Source: Oscillospiraceae bacterium
Lineage (GTDB): Bacteria > Bacillota > Clostridia > Oscillospirales > Oscillospiraceae
Assembly (NCBI GenBank): GCA_017429835.1
Contig: JAFROD010000014.1
Span: 1 to 64,000, forward strand
DNA: 64,000 nt
Reading direction: 5' to 3'
The stretch's first letter is position 1. Every line of letters starts with the position of its first letter. The notes beneath the pieces are model-generated. The model saw only the letters and a program-made list of their open reading frames with translations, did not search any database and had not been told where the DNA came from. The position numbers and the translations under genes are program-made. Positions 24,407-32,525 of this stretch are shown here, piece by piece.

Positions 24407-24715
24407 ATGATCGATCCGCGAAATCTCGAACTCACGCGCGATGTATTCCCCGACGAAATGCTTCTCGTCAGCGTCAGCAACGCCTACGCATACGACGGCG
24501 GACAGCGCACCGATATTATTACCGGTATTCGCTGCTGCGTCGTCATTCCGTCGCTCAACTACGAGCGGCTGAACGTCAAGCTGCCGAAAACGGCAATTGT
24601 TGACGACGACCTGATCGGCTTTCCGGTCGAGTTTTCCGACTTCGTCGCGAAAATTTACGTCATGAACGGTCGGCCTGGCATCACCGCTACGGCTTCGGCC
24701 GTTTACGCCGCGTAG
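24407..24715 (+). CDS. Small conserved-looking element protein of unknown function
   Basis: A 102-residue acidic protein starting MIDPRNLELTRDVFP, with an AAAGGAGG site 9 nt upstream. It is predicted to be soluble, with alternating strands (LLVSVSNAYAY, GIRCCVVIP, IVDDDLIGFPVEF). It precedes the Rep-like gene, in the position where mobilizable elements often carry a small DNA-processing or regulatory protein. I do not recognise the family. A GC-rich inverted repeat (GACCGGGCAATAACAGCCCGGTC, 24738-24760) follows and may attenuate readthrough. Confidence 0.65.
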   Translation: MIDPRNLELTRDVFPDEMLLVSVSNAYAYDGGQRTDIITGIRCCVVIPSLNYERLNVKLPKTAIVDDDLIGFPVEFSDFVAKIYVMNGRPGITATASAVYAA

Positions 24716-24839
24716 TGATTCGAAGCTGGGGCGCCGACCGGGCAATAACAGCCCGGTCGGTGTTCCGGCCACCTCGGATTTCGAAATCAATCATTTTCAC
24801 CCCCGGGAGCTAATAGGGGGGAAACAATTACAAAAAGCC

Positions 24840-25925
24840 ATGAAAAAAGCAATCAAAAGTATCTTTAAGAAACCTGACGCTCTGATCGATGCAACTACCT
24901 TAGTCTATCACGACATTTCCACTGACGATTTTATTAATAGTGTACTCAACCTCGGTGGGCTTAAGTGGCTGGTCGAAGATCACGGCAGATACGGGTACAG
25001 TAAGACCACGTCGTTTGGTGCTGTCAAAATCTTGTCTGAGGGTCGTCCGGATATGGGAATTTGCCTCGAAATGCAGGGGCAGGGCTGTCGCGAACTCGAA
25101 CAGCTTTGCGGGCGTGATATTTTCTATAGTTTGCTCACCACTAAACTGGCAGGCAGAATCAATGCAACCAGAATTGACTTCGCGGTCGACGACTTCCAGA
25201 ACAAACTCAAACTGTCGAAAATCGAAAAGAAAGTTGCCAACGGCGGTCTCGTCTCACCGTTAGAAAACAAGCTGGTGCAGAAAGGCCTGGCGAACACGAA
25301 CGGGCATACCGTTTATATCGGTTCGCGCTCGAGTTGCCTTGTCCGAATCTACGACAAAGCTGCCGAGCAAAACACAAGTTTCCCTTGGACCCGGGTCGAG
25401 ATCGAAATCAGGCATGCTGCGGCTGAGCAACTGCGCAAATTAGTTGTTGACCAGATTTCAAACAACTGCCCGGACAAATACACGGAAATCGTCAAAATGG
25501 GAATCGGCGTTATCGCCGACAAGATCCGCTTTATCGACCGAAAGGACAAAAACGTTTCCCGCTGCCCTACTTGTAAGTGGTGGTCGGAATTTCTTGACGG
25601 TGCGAAGCCGCTCCATTTGACCGGAAAAGCGAAAATGCCGACCGATATCGGGCAAGCGCTGGACTGGCTCAAAAAGCAGGTTGCACCCACGCTGACCTTG
25701 CTCGTTGCTTATCTCGGCCCGTCGGTTATCGACACGATCATTAAGAACGGCATTCCGAAAATTGAGTATCAGAGAGCGATCACATGGGCCCAGCAGCTCA
25801 AGGCGGTCGGTATGCCGATCGACCCGAAAAACGCCTTTGACGCAAATACTCCGGACGACATCGAACGCAATATTTGTCAGCAGATCGCCGAACACTTCAC
25901 CCAGCTCATCAACAAGAGCAACTGA
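24840..25925 (+). CDS. Rep_trans-family replication initiator / MobT-like relaxase
   Basis: A 361-residue protein resembling the 'replication initiation factor' family, which includes pT181-type Rep and the MobT relaxases of Tn916-like elements. Support: ATRIDFAVDDF near residue 110 (the metal-binding Asp-rich strand), VRIYDKAAEQN near residue 170, and the WTRVEIEIRHAAAEQL block near residue 182. It would nick the element's origin for rolling-circle replication or conjugative transfer. The ATG at 24840 has only a distant AGGGGGG upstream, so initiation may be weak or the gene coupled. It is followed directly by the FtsK-like gene. Confidence 0.8.
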   Translation: MKKAIKSIFKKPDALIDATTLVYHDISTDDFINSVLNLGGLKWLVEDHGRYGYSKTTSFGAVKILSEGRPDMGICLEMQGQGCRELEQLCGRDIFYSLLTTKLAGRINATRIDFAVDDFQNKLKLSKIEKKVANGGLVSPLENKLVQKGLANTNGHTVYIGSRSSCLVRIYDKAAEQNTSFPWTRVEIEIRHAAAEQLRKLVVDQISNNCPDKYTEIVKMGIGVIADKIRFIDRKDKNVSRCPTCKWWSEFLDGAKPLHLTGKAKMPTDIGQALDWLKKQVAPTLTLLVAYLGPSVIDTIIKNGIPKIEYQRAITWAQQLKAVGMPIDPKNAFDANTPDDIERNICQQIAEHFTQLINKSN

Positions 25926-25934
25926 TTCTCTATT

Positions 25935-27236
25935 ATGAACGGCTCGTTCCGAGATAATCAGAACTACGCGCCGCACGAGAGCCTCCGCTGGCGATACTTT
26001 CTCTATTTCGTCGGCAGAGGTCTCCGGCGCGCGTTCCAAAAACTCTACATCATTCCTATCTCTCTGTTGAATCTTCTTGTGATCACTCTGATCTCGTTGA
26101 TTCGCGGCAGCGATGCTATGGCGGAGATGATGGCTGCTTCTTGGCGATTTCTGCTTACCGTCGTGTCGGTAATCCTAAACGCTTGCTTGCTATTTTCCCT
26201 CGGAGCGCCGAAAGGATTCATCGGGATTACACGCCGCATTGAACGCGTTCCGAACTTTCGAAACGGCGATCTCGAAGCTCCGCTGCTTCGGGATAGGGCG
26301 ATCATCGACGCCGAGACCCGCGTTGAGAAATGGACGCTGAAGTGCTGCGGTATTGCATTCGATGAATGGACGGATCCGATTAAGCAGCAGCAATTAGAAA
26401 ACGCTCTGGACATCGCAATCCTCGGTGTGGACTACGGCACAGATAATACGCTCGTTGTCCTGACGCTTATCAATCATCCGGGTCCGTGGCCGGAGGTCAT
26501 TCCGTGGAACGCGAGGTTTCTGCCGAAAAAGTATTCCGAACTCTGCGTCGGCGTGAACCGCTCATATCCGATTAAAATCGATCTTGCCGTTCACCCGCAT
26601 TATATGATCGGCGGCGAGACCGGTTCCGGCAAGACCGTCCTGATCAAGAGTCTGATCTCGCAAGCCCTGCATAAAGGCTATCTCGTCTATCTGATCGACA
26701 TGAAGCACTTCGTCGACTACACCGCGTTATTGCCGCATCTCAGCAAGGCGGTCGACAGCGAAGACGAGTTGCCCGCCTTTCTGCTCGAACTCGTCAATGA
26801 AATGCATCGCCGCTTGAAATGCTTCAAAGAGTGCGGCTGCGCGAACATTAAAAAATACAATGATTCGCATGCCGAAAAACCGATGCCGCGTATTCTTTGC
26901 GTAATCGACGAATACATGGAAGCTGTAGTTAAAACCGGCGACAAAGATCAGAAAACTCGCGGCGAAAAGAACGAGGCAATGATCGCCAGCCTCTGCAAGC
27001 TGGCACGCGCTGCCGGGATTTCAATGATTCTTGGACTGCAGCGCGGCGGGCAAGAGATTTCCGGGCAGATCCGATCCAACACGAGGATCCTGCTCGGCTC
27101 GTGCAACGACAATCTTTCGATCGTAATGACCGGCAGCACCGAACTCGGCCGGATGATCCCGCCCGGCAGCGTCGGGATGTTCGTAACGGAAAACAGGCAG
27201 TTGTTCAAATCGTTCTACGGAGGTTTTCCGTACTAA
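25935..27236 (+). CDS. FtsK/SpoIIIE-type DNA translocase (TcpA-like coupling protein)
   Basis: A 433-residue protein with two N-terminal membrane helices (about 38-57 and 69-90), then an ATPase domain with Walker A GGETGSGKT (residues 226-234), Walker B ILCVIDEYME, and a C-terminal arginine-finger region (LGLQRGGQEISGQIRSNTR). FtsK-like proteins next to a MobT-type relaxase act as the coupling protein that delivers DNA to a conjugation pore. It starts 9 nt after the Rep-like gene. No VirB4, VirB6 or lytic-transglycosylase genes accompany it, so transfer would need a helper element. Confidence 0.88.
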   Translation: MNGSFRDNQNYAPHESLRWRYFLYFVGRGLRRAFQKLYIIPISLLNLLVITLISLIRGSDAMAEMMAASWRFLLTVVSVILNACLLFSLGAPKGFIGITRRIERVPNFRNGDLEAPLLRDRAIIDAETRVEKWTLKCCGIAFDEWTDPIKQQQLENALDIAILGVDYGTDNTLVVLTLINHPGPWPEVIPWNARFLPKKYSELCVGVNRSYPIKIDLAVHPHYMIGGETGSGKTVLIKSLISQALHKGYLVYLIDMKHFVDYTALLPHLSKAVDSEDELPAFLLELVNEMHRRLKCFKECGCANIKKYNDSHAEKPMPRILCVIDEYMEAVVKTGDKDQKTRGEKNEAMIASLCKLARAAGISMILGLQRGGQEISGQIRSNTRILLGSCNDNLSIVMTGSTELGRMIPPGSVGMFVTENRQLFKSFYGGFPY

Positions 27237-27262
27237 ACTCTTATAGAAAGGCGGTGAGCCGA

Positions 27263-28504
27263 ATGAAACAATTAAATACTCCCGGCTCGCTGTCTTTTCA
27301 AATGAGCGATCTTGTGGTATTATTTGAGCATGGTGGTTTCGAAAACGCCGAGGTGAAAAACATGATTACCAAGGCGAAAGAAAAATTTGTTGCATCGCAC
27401 CATTCTTACGTAATCACACAGATGCATTCCAAAAGCAAGTACAAAGACGGATATTATAAAACGTATGTGTGCGAGAATGGGAAACGGAAGGAGGTTGTGC
27501 GAAAGACTAAAGCGGAGCTTATTGACTACCTTTTTGATCTTTACAAAACCATTGAGAATTCCACGCGTTCCGTAGAGAGTACGTTTGAACTCTTAATGGC
27601 GAGAAAAGAAGAGGAACTGAACCGCAGCAGCAGTACCATTCGTGACGATCGGCGCTATTTTTCCTATTTGGATAAGGACTTACAGGCAAAGCCTTTGGCG
27701 GAAGTTACGGATTCCGATTTGCGCAGATGGCTGGTAAAGGACTATTTGCCAAAGAAACCTAAAGAAGCCGCATTAAAGAAAATGCTTCAGTTGCTGAAGC
27801 AAATCTTCGACTATGGTATGCGCAAAGGATTCTGTATCCGCAATCCTGCGCAGTTCATTCTCTTTGACGATTATGCGAAAGATTGTGATCTGAAGAAAAA
27901 GCAGTCAGAAGAACGGAAGTTTTCGCAGGCGGAACTTGATCGGCTGCGGCAGGATGCATTAAAAACGTGCAAGAATCCGCGTTCACTTATGCGGTTGTTC
28001 GCGATGGTAACGGGTCTCCGCGTCGGTGAACTGTCCGCGTTTCTTTGGTCAGACGTCAATGATAACTACATCCACATTCATCGTCAGCAGGTGATTGATA
28101 CAAGCGACGTGCATCAGGTATTCCGTGACGTGGAATACACTAAAGATGAGCGCAAGCACCCGCATGGGGGCAGAGTGATTCCGCGAACCAAGGAAATCGA
28201 TGAAGTATTAGCGCTTGCGAAGCAGCTTCCCGGAACGCCAACCTATGTTTTTCACGACAAAGCCGGGAAGCCAATTAAAAAGGATTCCTATTTGCAGAAC
28301 CTTCGCCGCGCATGCAGGCGACTGGGGATCACTACGACCAACAATCACGCTTTCCGTATTGCATTTAATTCCGAACTCATTGAAAAAGAACTGTCACCGG
28401 CTGACCGCGCCATGATCCTTGGGCATGCAGTGGAAACGAACGAGCACTACTATTCTGTTTCCGACCGCCGCAGGCTTGAGGAGATCAGCCGGAAAATGAA
28501 ATAA
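27263..28504 (+). CDS. int: Tyrosine recombinase (integrase) of the element
   Basis: A 413-residue phage-type integrase. An N-terminal arm-binding region is followed by a SAM-like core-binding domain (about 103-200) and a catalytic domain with Arg253 (TGLRVGEL), a Lys in the GGRVIPRTKE hairpin, His362-x-x-Arg365 (HAFR), His388 (LGH) and the Tyr nucleophile at 396/397 (HYYS). The ATG at 27263 follows AAAGGCGGTGAG. It is the last protein gene before attR, 186 nt from the right core, the usual place for an integrase that recombines in a tRNA gene. Confidence 0.93.
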   Translation: MKQLNTPGSLSFQMSDLVVLFEHGGFENAEVKNMITKAKEKFVASHHSYVITQMHSKSKYKDGYYKTYVCENGKRKEVVRKTKAELIDYLFDLYKTIENSTRSVESTFELLMARKEEELNRSSSTIRDDRRYFSYLDKDLQAKPLAEVTDSDLRRWLVKDYLPKKPKEAALKKMLQLLKQIFDYGMRKGFCIRNPAQFILFDDYAKDCDLKKKQSEERKFSQAELDRLRQDALKTCKNPRSLMRLFAMVTGLRVGELSAFLWSDVNDNYIHIHRQQVIDTSDVHQVFRDVEYTKDERKHPHGGRVIPRTKEIDEVLALAKQLPGTPTYVFHDKAGKPIKKDSYLQNLRRACRRLGITTTNNHAFRIAFNSELIEKELSPADRAMILGHAVETNEHYYSVSDRRRLEEISRKMK

Positions 28505-28505
28505 A

Positions 28506-28531
28506 GGGAAGCTGCAAACAGCTTCCCCTTT
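28506..28531. terminator. Hairpin between the integrase and the convergent tRNA
   Basis: GGGAAGCTG (28506-28514) and CAGCTTCCC (28519-28527) pair perfectly around CAAA, with A and T flanks. It can end both the integrase message and the tRNA transcript on the other strand. Confidence 0.8.
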
Positions 28532-28607
28532 GGCACCCACGACACGATTCGAACGTGCGACCCCGGGCTTAGGAGGCTCGTGCTCTATCCTGCTGAGCTA
28601 CGTGGGC
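28531..28607 (-). tRNA. Complete tRNA-Arg(CCT) carried by the element
   Basis: A 77-nt cloverleaf on the minus strand: acceptor GCCCACG/CGTGGGT, D-stem GCTC/GAGC, anticodon loop CTCCTAA (anticodon CCT, reads AGG), T-arm with TTCGAAT, and encoded CCA. The anticodon stem CGAGC/GCCCG has one A-C mismatch (positions 29/41). It lies just inside the right end of the element and downstream of the orphan 5' half of the host tRNA with the same anticodon, so the host promoter could transcribe it. It probably replaces the gene broken by integration. Confidence 0.88.
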
Positions 28608-28628
28608 ATATTATTGTTTTGTCACTCA

Positions 28629-28680
28629 TTATCACTCAACGCAAAAACTTGAAAACCCTTGAAAATACAGGCCTCTCGGG
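28629..28680. repeat. Right-end arm-like repeats of the element
   Basis: TTATCACTCAA (28629-28639) and the block 'aaaaccc-ttgaaaa-acaggc-tcggg' (28652-28680) match repeats at 15005-15070 in the same orientation. A degenerate copy, TGTCACTCATT, precedes them at 28620-28630. In the circular form these would flank the core on both sides. Probable integrase arm sites. Confidence 0.6.
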
Positions 28681-28690
28681 CATTTAACTG

Positions 28691-28701
28691 TCGCTTAGGA
28701 G
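28691..28701. repeat. Right attachment-site core (att core)
   Basis: TCGCTTAGGAG, identical to 14978-14988. Together the two copies define the ends of the integrated element (about 13.7 kb core to core). Confidence 0.85.
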
Positions 28702-28734
28702 GCGATCGCTGCTATCCAACTGAGCTACGCGGGC
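28691..28734 (-). pseudogene. 5' half of the split host tRNA-Arg(CCT)
   Basis: On the minus strand: acceptor GCCCGCG, TA, a D-arm beginning GCTCAGTTGGATAG, anticodon stem ATCGC, then CTCCTAAGCGA, where homology to a tRNA stops. The following bases (CAGTTAAATG) cannot complete the stem or T-arm, so the gene is interrupted. It lies just downstream of ftsH. The missing 3' half is at 14944-14977. Confidence 0.88.
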
Positions 28735-28739
28735 GTATG

Positions 28740-28765
28740 ATCGGGCTGCCGGGCGGCAGCCCGAT
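28740..28765 (-). terminator. Terminator after ftsH
   Basis: ATCGGGCTGCC and GGCAGCCCGAT form a perfect 11-bp stem with a 4-nt loop, 7 nt beyond the ftsH stop and just before the split tRNA. Confidence 0.75.
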
Positions 28766-28771
28766 ATTCAT

Positions 28772-30652
28772 TTACTCTTCCGGCTTTTCGACAGTGTCGA
28801 AAAAGCCCTCGGCGGTTTCAGGGATCATTTCGCCGTTCATACAGGCTTCAAACTGTCTGCGGCTCATCGTATCGTTCTCGAGCAGGAAGGCGGCAATCTC
28901 GTCGAGCTTGTCGCGGTGCTCGGTCAAGATGGTCTCGCACTTTTCGTACGCTTCGTCGATCACGCGCTTCATTTCCACGTCGATCTCGCCGGCGGTGTGC
29001 TCGGAATACGCCTTCGTGCGCTCATAGTCGCGACCGACGAAAATCTCGTCGCCGTTGTCATAGGAGACCGTACCGATCCGATCGCTCATGCCGTATTTTG
29101 CAATCATGTCACGCGCAAGACGGCTGGCGCGCTGCAGATCGTTGGACGCGCCGGTGGAGATATCGTCAAAGACGAGATGCTCCGCGACTCTGCCGCCGAG
29201 CAAACCGATGATCTGCTCGCGCATTTCGTTGCGCGTCAGGTGATCGGTGTCCTCCTCGGGAAGGCTGATCGTCATGCCCAGCGCTCTGCCGCGCGGAATG
29301 ATCGTGATGCTGTGCACCGGATCCTGCGTCGGCAGGAAGTGTATAGTGACCGCGTGACCCGCCTCGTGATACGCCGTGATCCGACGGTCGCGCTCCAGTC
29401 GGACGTGGCTGCGCTTTTCGGGGCCGGCAATCACCTTCAGAATGGACTCCTCCAGCGCATGCATCGTGATAAACGGGCAGTTTTCCTTCGCGGAGTACAG
29501 CGCCGCTTCGTTGAGCAGGTTGGCAAGATCCGCGCCGGTAAAGCCGCCGGTCGCGTGGGCGATCACTTTGAGATCGACGTCGTCCGCCAACATTTTATCC
29601 TTTGCGTGAACTTTGAGGATTGCTTCTCTGCCGTTCACGTCGGGTGGGCTGATGTAGATCTGCCGGTCAAATCTGCCCGGACGCAGAAGCGCCGGGTCGA
29701 GAATGTCCTGCCGGTTGGTCGCCGCCATGACGATGACGCCCTCGTTGCTGCCGAATCCGTCCATCTCGACCAGAAGCTGATTGAGGGTCTGCTCGCGTTC
29801 GTCGTTGCCGCCGCCGAGACCCGCGCCGCGTCTGCGGCCGACCGCGTCGATCTCGTCGATAAAGACGATGGACGGCGCGCCCTTTTTCGCCTGCTCAAAC
29901 AGGTCGCGCACGCGGCTCGCGCCGACGCCGACGTAGAGCTCGACGAAATCCGAGCCGGAGACCGACAAAAACTGCACGTTCGCTTCTCCGGCGACCGCGC
30001 GGGCGATCAGGGTCTTGCCGGTGCCGGGAGGGCCGACCAGGAGCACGCCTTTGGGAATCTTCGCGCCGATCGCCTGATACTTTTTCGGGTCGCGCAGGAA
30101 GTCGACGATCTCCTCGAGCTCCTGTTTTTCCTCCTCAACGCCCGCGACGTCGGCAAAGGTGACCTTCTTCTCGCCGGTGCCGACACGGACGTTCGCCTTG
30201 CTGAACTTCACTCCGCCGGCAGCGCCGCCGTTTGACCTTCCCATCAGGAAATACATGAAGACAAGCAGCAGCGCAAGCGGAATGAGGTAGGGCAGTATGA
30301 TCAGATACCACGGCGTTCCCTTCAGGGGGACGAAGTTGTAGGCTTCGATGATCCCTTCCGCCTGCTGACGTTCATAGGTCTCGCTCAGATCATCGCGGAA
30401 CATCTCCACGTCGGCGAGTTGATGGATCACGCGCGTCGGCTCTGTCTTCGGATCGCCGTACAGCTCCAGCGTCAGGACGCCCTCTTCCCATTCGAAGGAT
30501 CTGACCTTCTCTTTCAGGAAGAGCACGCGCATTTCGGAATAGCTGACCTCCGGCAGTTTTTCTCCGCCGAACAGCCCCGAAATCAGCAGGATCGCGATGA
30601 CAAGAATGACCGCGTAGATTACGAGATTGATTCGTTTGGGTGAGCTGTTCAA
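28772..30652 (-). CDS. ftsH: ATP-dependent zinc metalloprotease FtsH
   Basis: A 626-residue membrane AAA+ protease that degrades misfolded or regulated membrane and cytoplasmic proteins. Two N-terminal transmembrane helices (about 8-25 and 110-130) flank an extracytoplasmic domain. The AAA domain has GPPGTGKT and [11 protein letters not shown], and the protease domain has the zinc site HEAGH near residue 430. Full length for the family. It ends the tilS-hpt-ftsH run and is the last chromosomal gene before the integrated element. Confidence 0.97.
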   Translation of the reverse strand: MNSSPKRINLVIYAVILVIAILLISGLFGGEKLPEVSYSEMRVLFLKEKVRSFEWEEGVLTLELYGDPKTEPTRVIHQLADVEMFRDDLSETYERQQAEGIIEAYNFVPLKGTPWYLIILPYLIPLALLLVFMYFLMGRSNGGAAGGVKFSKANVRVGTGEKKVTFADVAGVEEEKQELEEIVDFLRDPKKYQAIGAKIPKGVLLVGPPGTGKTLIARAVAGEANVQFLSVSGSDFVELYVGVGASRVRDLFEQAKKGAPSIVFIDEIDAVGRRRGAGLGGGNDEREQTLNQLLVEMDGFGSNEGVIVMAATNRQDILDPALLRPGRFDRQIYISPPDVNGREAILKVHAKDKMLADDVDLKVIAHATGGFTGADLANLLNEAALYSAKENCPFITMHALEESILKVIAGPEKRSHVRLERDRRITAYHEAGHAVTIHFLPTQDPVHSITIIPRGRALGMTISLPEEDTDHLTRNEMREQIIGLLGGRVAEHLVFDDISTGASNDLQRASRLARDMIAKYGMSDRIGTVSYDNGDEIFVGRDYERTKAYSEHTAGEIDVEMKRVIDEAYEKCETILTEHRDKLDEIAAFLLENDTMSRRQFEACMNGEMIPETAEGFFDTVEKPEE

Positions 30653-30667
30653 AACTTCTCTCCTTTT

Positions 30668-31186
30668 TTACGGCTTCAAAACCCCGACGTACGGAAGATT
30701 GCGGTACAGCTCCTGATAGTCCAGACCGTAGCCGACCACAAATTCGTTGGGGATCGTGAAACCGATATAGTCCGCGGAAAGCTTCGCTTTGCGCCGTTCC
30801 GGCTTATCCAGCAGTACGCAGAGCTTTAACGACGCGGGGCCTTTGCTCCTGAGCCAGTCCGTGACGAAGCGCAGGGTCAGGCCCGTATCGAGTATGTCTT
30901 CCACGATGATGACGTGACGGCCCTGCAGATCGGTCATGACGTCCTTCGTGAGCTTTACCTGTCCGCTCGACTGCGTGCCGTCGCCGTAGGACGACGCGCC
31001 GATGAAATCATACTGGCACGGGTGGGGGAACTGCAGCGTCAGGTCGGTAAAAAAGTGTACCGCGCCCTTGAGCACGCCGATAAAGACCGGCGTTTTGTCC
31101 GCGTAGTCCGCGCTCAACGCCGCGCCGAGCTCCGCAATGCGGGTTTGAAGCTGCTCCTGCGTCAGCAGGACACGCTCGATTTCCAT
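30668..31186 (-). CDS. hpt: Hypoxanthine phosphoribosyltransferase
   Basis: A 172-residue purine-salvage enzyme that converts hypoxanthine or guanine plus PRPP to IMP or GMP. The PRPP-binding loop VIIVEDILDTGLTL near residue 93 and the GASSYGDGT flexible-loop region near residue 65 are clear. Length is normal. It lies between tilS (4 nt away) and ftsH (15 nt away), the usual Firmicute order tilS-hpt-ftsH. Confidence 0.95.
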   Translation of the reverse strand: MEIERVLLTQEQLQTRIAELGAALSADYADKTPVFIGVLKGAVHFFTDLTLQFPHPCQYDFIGASSYGDGTQSSGQVKLTKDVMTDLQGRHVIIVEDILDTGLTLRFVTDWLRSKGPASLKLCVLLDKPERRKAKLSADYIGFTIPNEFVVGYGLDYQELYRNLPYVGVLKP

Positions 31187-31190
31187 GCGA

Positions 31191-32525
31191 CTAATCCTCT
31201 GTTTCTGTCGTTATCACAAGGGCGCGCTGACGTTCTTCCGCGCGGCAGTCCGCGCTGACGCCCAGTCCGAGCACCGCCAGCACCCGCTTCCCGTCGGTCA
31301 GCACCGGCAGCGCTTCGCGCCGGTCGCGGGGGATCCTCTGCTCGATCAGCAGCTTTTTCAGCGTCTTCGTATAGCCGCCGTCCATCTGCATCCGGTCGCC
31401 GGTGCGGCGGGGGCGCAGGGTCAGCACGTCGGTGGCTATCATATCATATTTTACGGCAAATTGGAATGCCGTATTTCCCTGTTTTTGAAAATTCTCCTCG
31501 ACCGCGCAGACGACGCGCAGGCGCAAATGCGGAATCCGCGTCACGCCCGGCACGTTCAGGGCAGTCTCGGGAAAGGACGGGAGCTCCCCGTCTTTTTGAA
31601 TCAGCAGCACGTCATATCTGCGCCGCGCCGTCAGTCCGTTCGGCAGATCAAGCTGCGCGGACGGATCGTCGGAATGCACGAGGCGCTGCAGCGCGTCGAT
31701 ATGGCGCTGCGCGGCATTCTGCGGAAGATGCTCGCGCAGGATCAGGCGCAGCGCGCGCTTTTGCAGCGGATCGGCGGCGGACAAGATCGGCGCGATACGG
31801 TAACCGTCGCCTTCCGGCTTCAGGAGTTCGCCCGCCAGTTTATCCAGCAGATCGTCTTCGCTGCGGAGCAACTCGCACCTGCGAAGAAGATTCCTGCGCA
31901 GGAACGGCGCTTCTTCATACAAAAGCGGCATGACGTGATGGCGCAGACGGTTGCGCAGGCAGTCGTCTTCTCCGTTCGTGCGGTCTTCCCGCCACGGAAT
32001 ATTCTCTTCGTTCAAGAATTGCAGGATCTCCTCGCGGCTGACGGAAAGCATGGGGCGGACGATCTTCCCGCGGCGCGGCGGAATGCCGCACAGCCCGCGC
32101 AGCCCGCTGCCACGCAAAAGGTGCAGCAGTACCGTTTCAGCGTTGTCGTCCGCATTGTGCGCCGTGGCGATCTTATCGCCCGGCAGGGAAAGCAGGAATC
32201 CGTAGCGTTTTTCCCGCGCCGCTTCCTCCAGCGTCATGCCGCTTTCCTTTGCAAAGGGGGCAACGTCCGCTCTGCCGGCGCAGAATTCGATCCCGTGCGC
32301 TTCGCAGAAGGCGCGGACGAAGGCTTCGTCCTCGTCCGCTTCCGCGCCGCGGATACCGTGGTTGAAATGCGCCGCAGATACGGTAATGCCCAGCTCCGCC
32401 CGGAAAGAATGCAGACACCACAGCATCGCCATGGAGTCTGCGCCGCCGGACACTGCGGCGATCACCCGGTCTCCCGCAGTGAACAGTTGCTCTCTGCGGC
32501 AGCTTGCGAGCAACTCAGTCTTCAT
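31191..32525 (-). CDS. tilS: tRNA(Ile)-lysidine synthase
   Basis: A 444-residue PP-loop ATPase that converts the CAU anticodon wobble cytidine of tRNA-Ile to lysidine, so that AUA is read as Ile. The signature AAVSGGADSMAMLW is near residue 24, and KIATAHNADDNAETVLLHLLRGS is the substrate-binding region. The ATG at 32525 is chosen because the longer frame would extend deep into dnaB; even so it overlaps the dnaB end by 11 bases, which supports coupling. Confidence 0.93.
   Translation of the reverse strand: MKTELLASCRREQLFTAGDRVIAAVSGGADSMAMLWCLHSFRAELGITVSAAHFNHGIRGAEADEDEAFVRAFCEAHGIEFCAGRADVAPFAKESGMTLEEAAREKRYGFLLSLPGDKIATAHNADDNAETVLLHLLRGSGLRGLCGIPPRRGKIVRPMLSVSREEILQFLNEENIPWREDRTNGEDDCLRNRLRHHVMPLLYEEAPFLRRNLLRRCELLRSEDDLLDKLAGELLKPEGDGYRIAPILSAADPLQKRALRLILREHLPQNAAQRHIDALQRLVHSDDPSAQLDLPNGLTARRRYDVLLIQKDGELPSFPETALNVPGVTRIPHLRLRVVCAVEENFQKQGNTAFQFAVKYDMIATDVLTLRPRRTGDRMQMDGGYTKTLKKLLIEQRIPRDRREALPVLTDGKRVLAVLGLGVSADCRAEERQRALVITTETED

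Noticed and set aside
28531..28735. Simple tandem tRNA-Arg gene pair downstream of ftsH
   Set aside because: The second tRNA stops at the anticodon stem and its missing 3' half is found at the far end of the element with an identical core, which a tandem pair would not explain.
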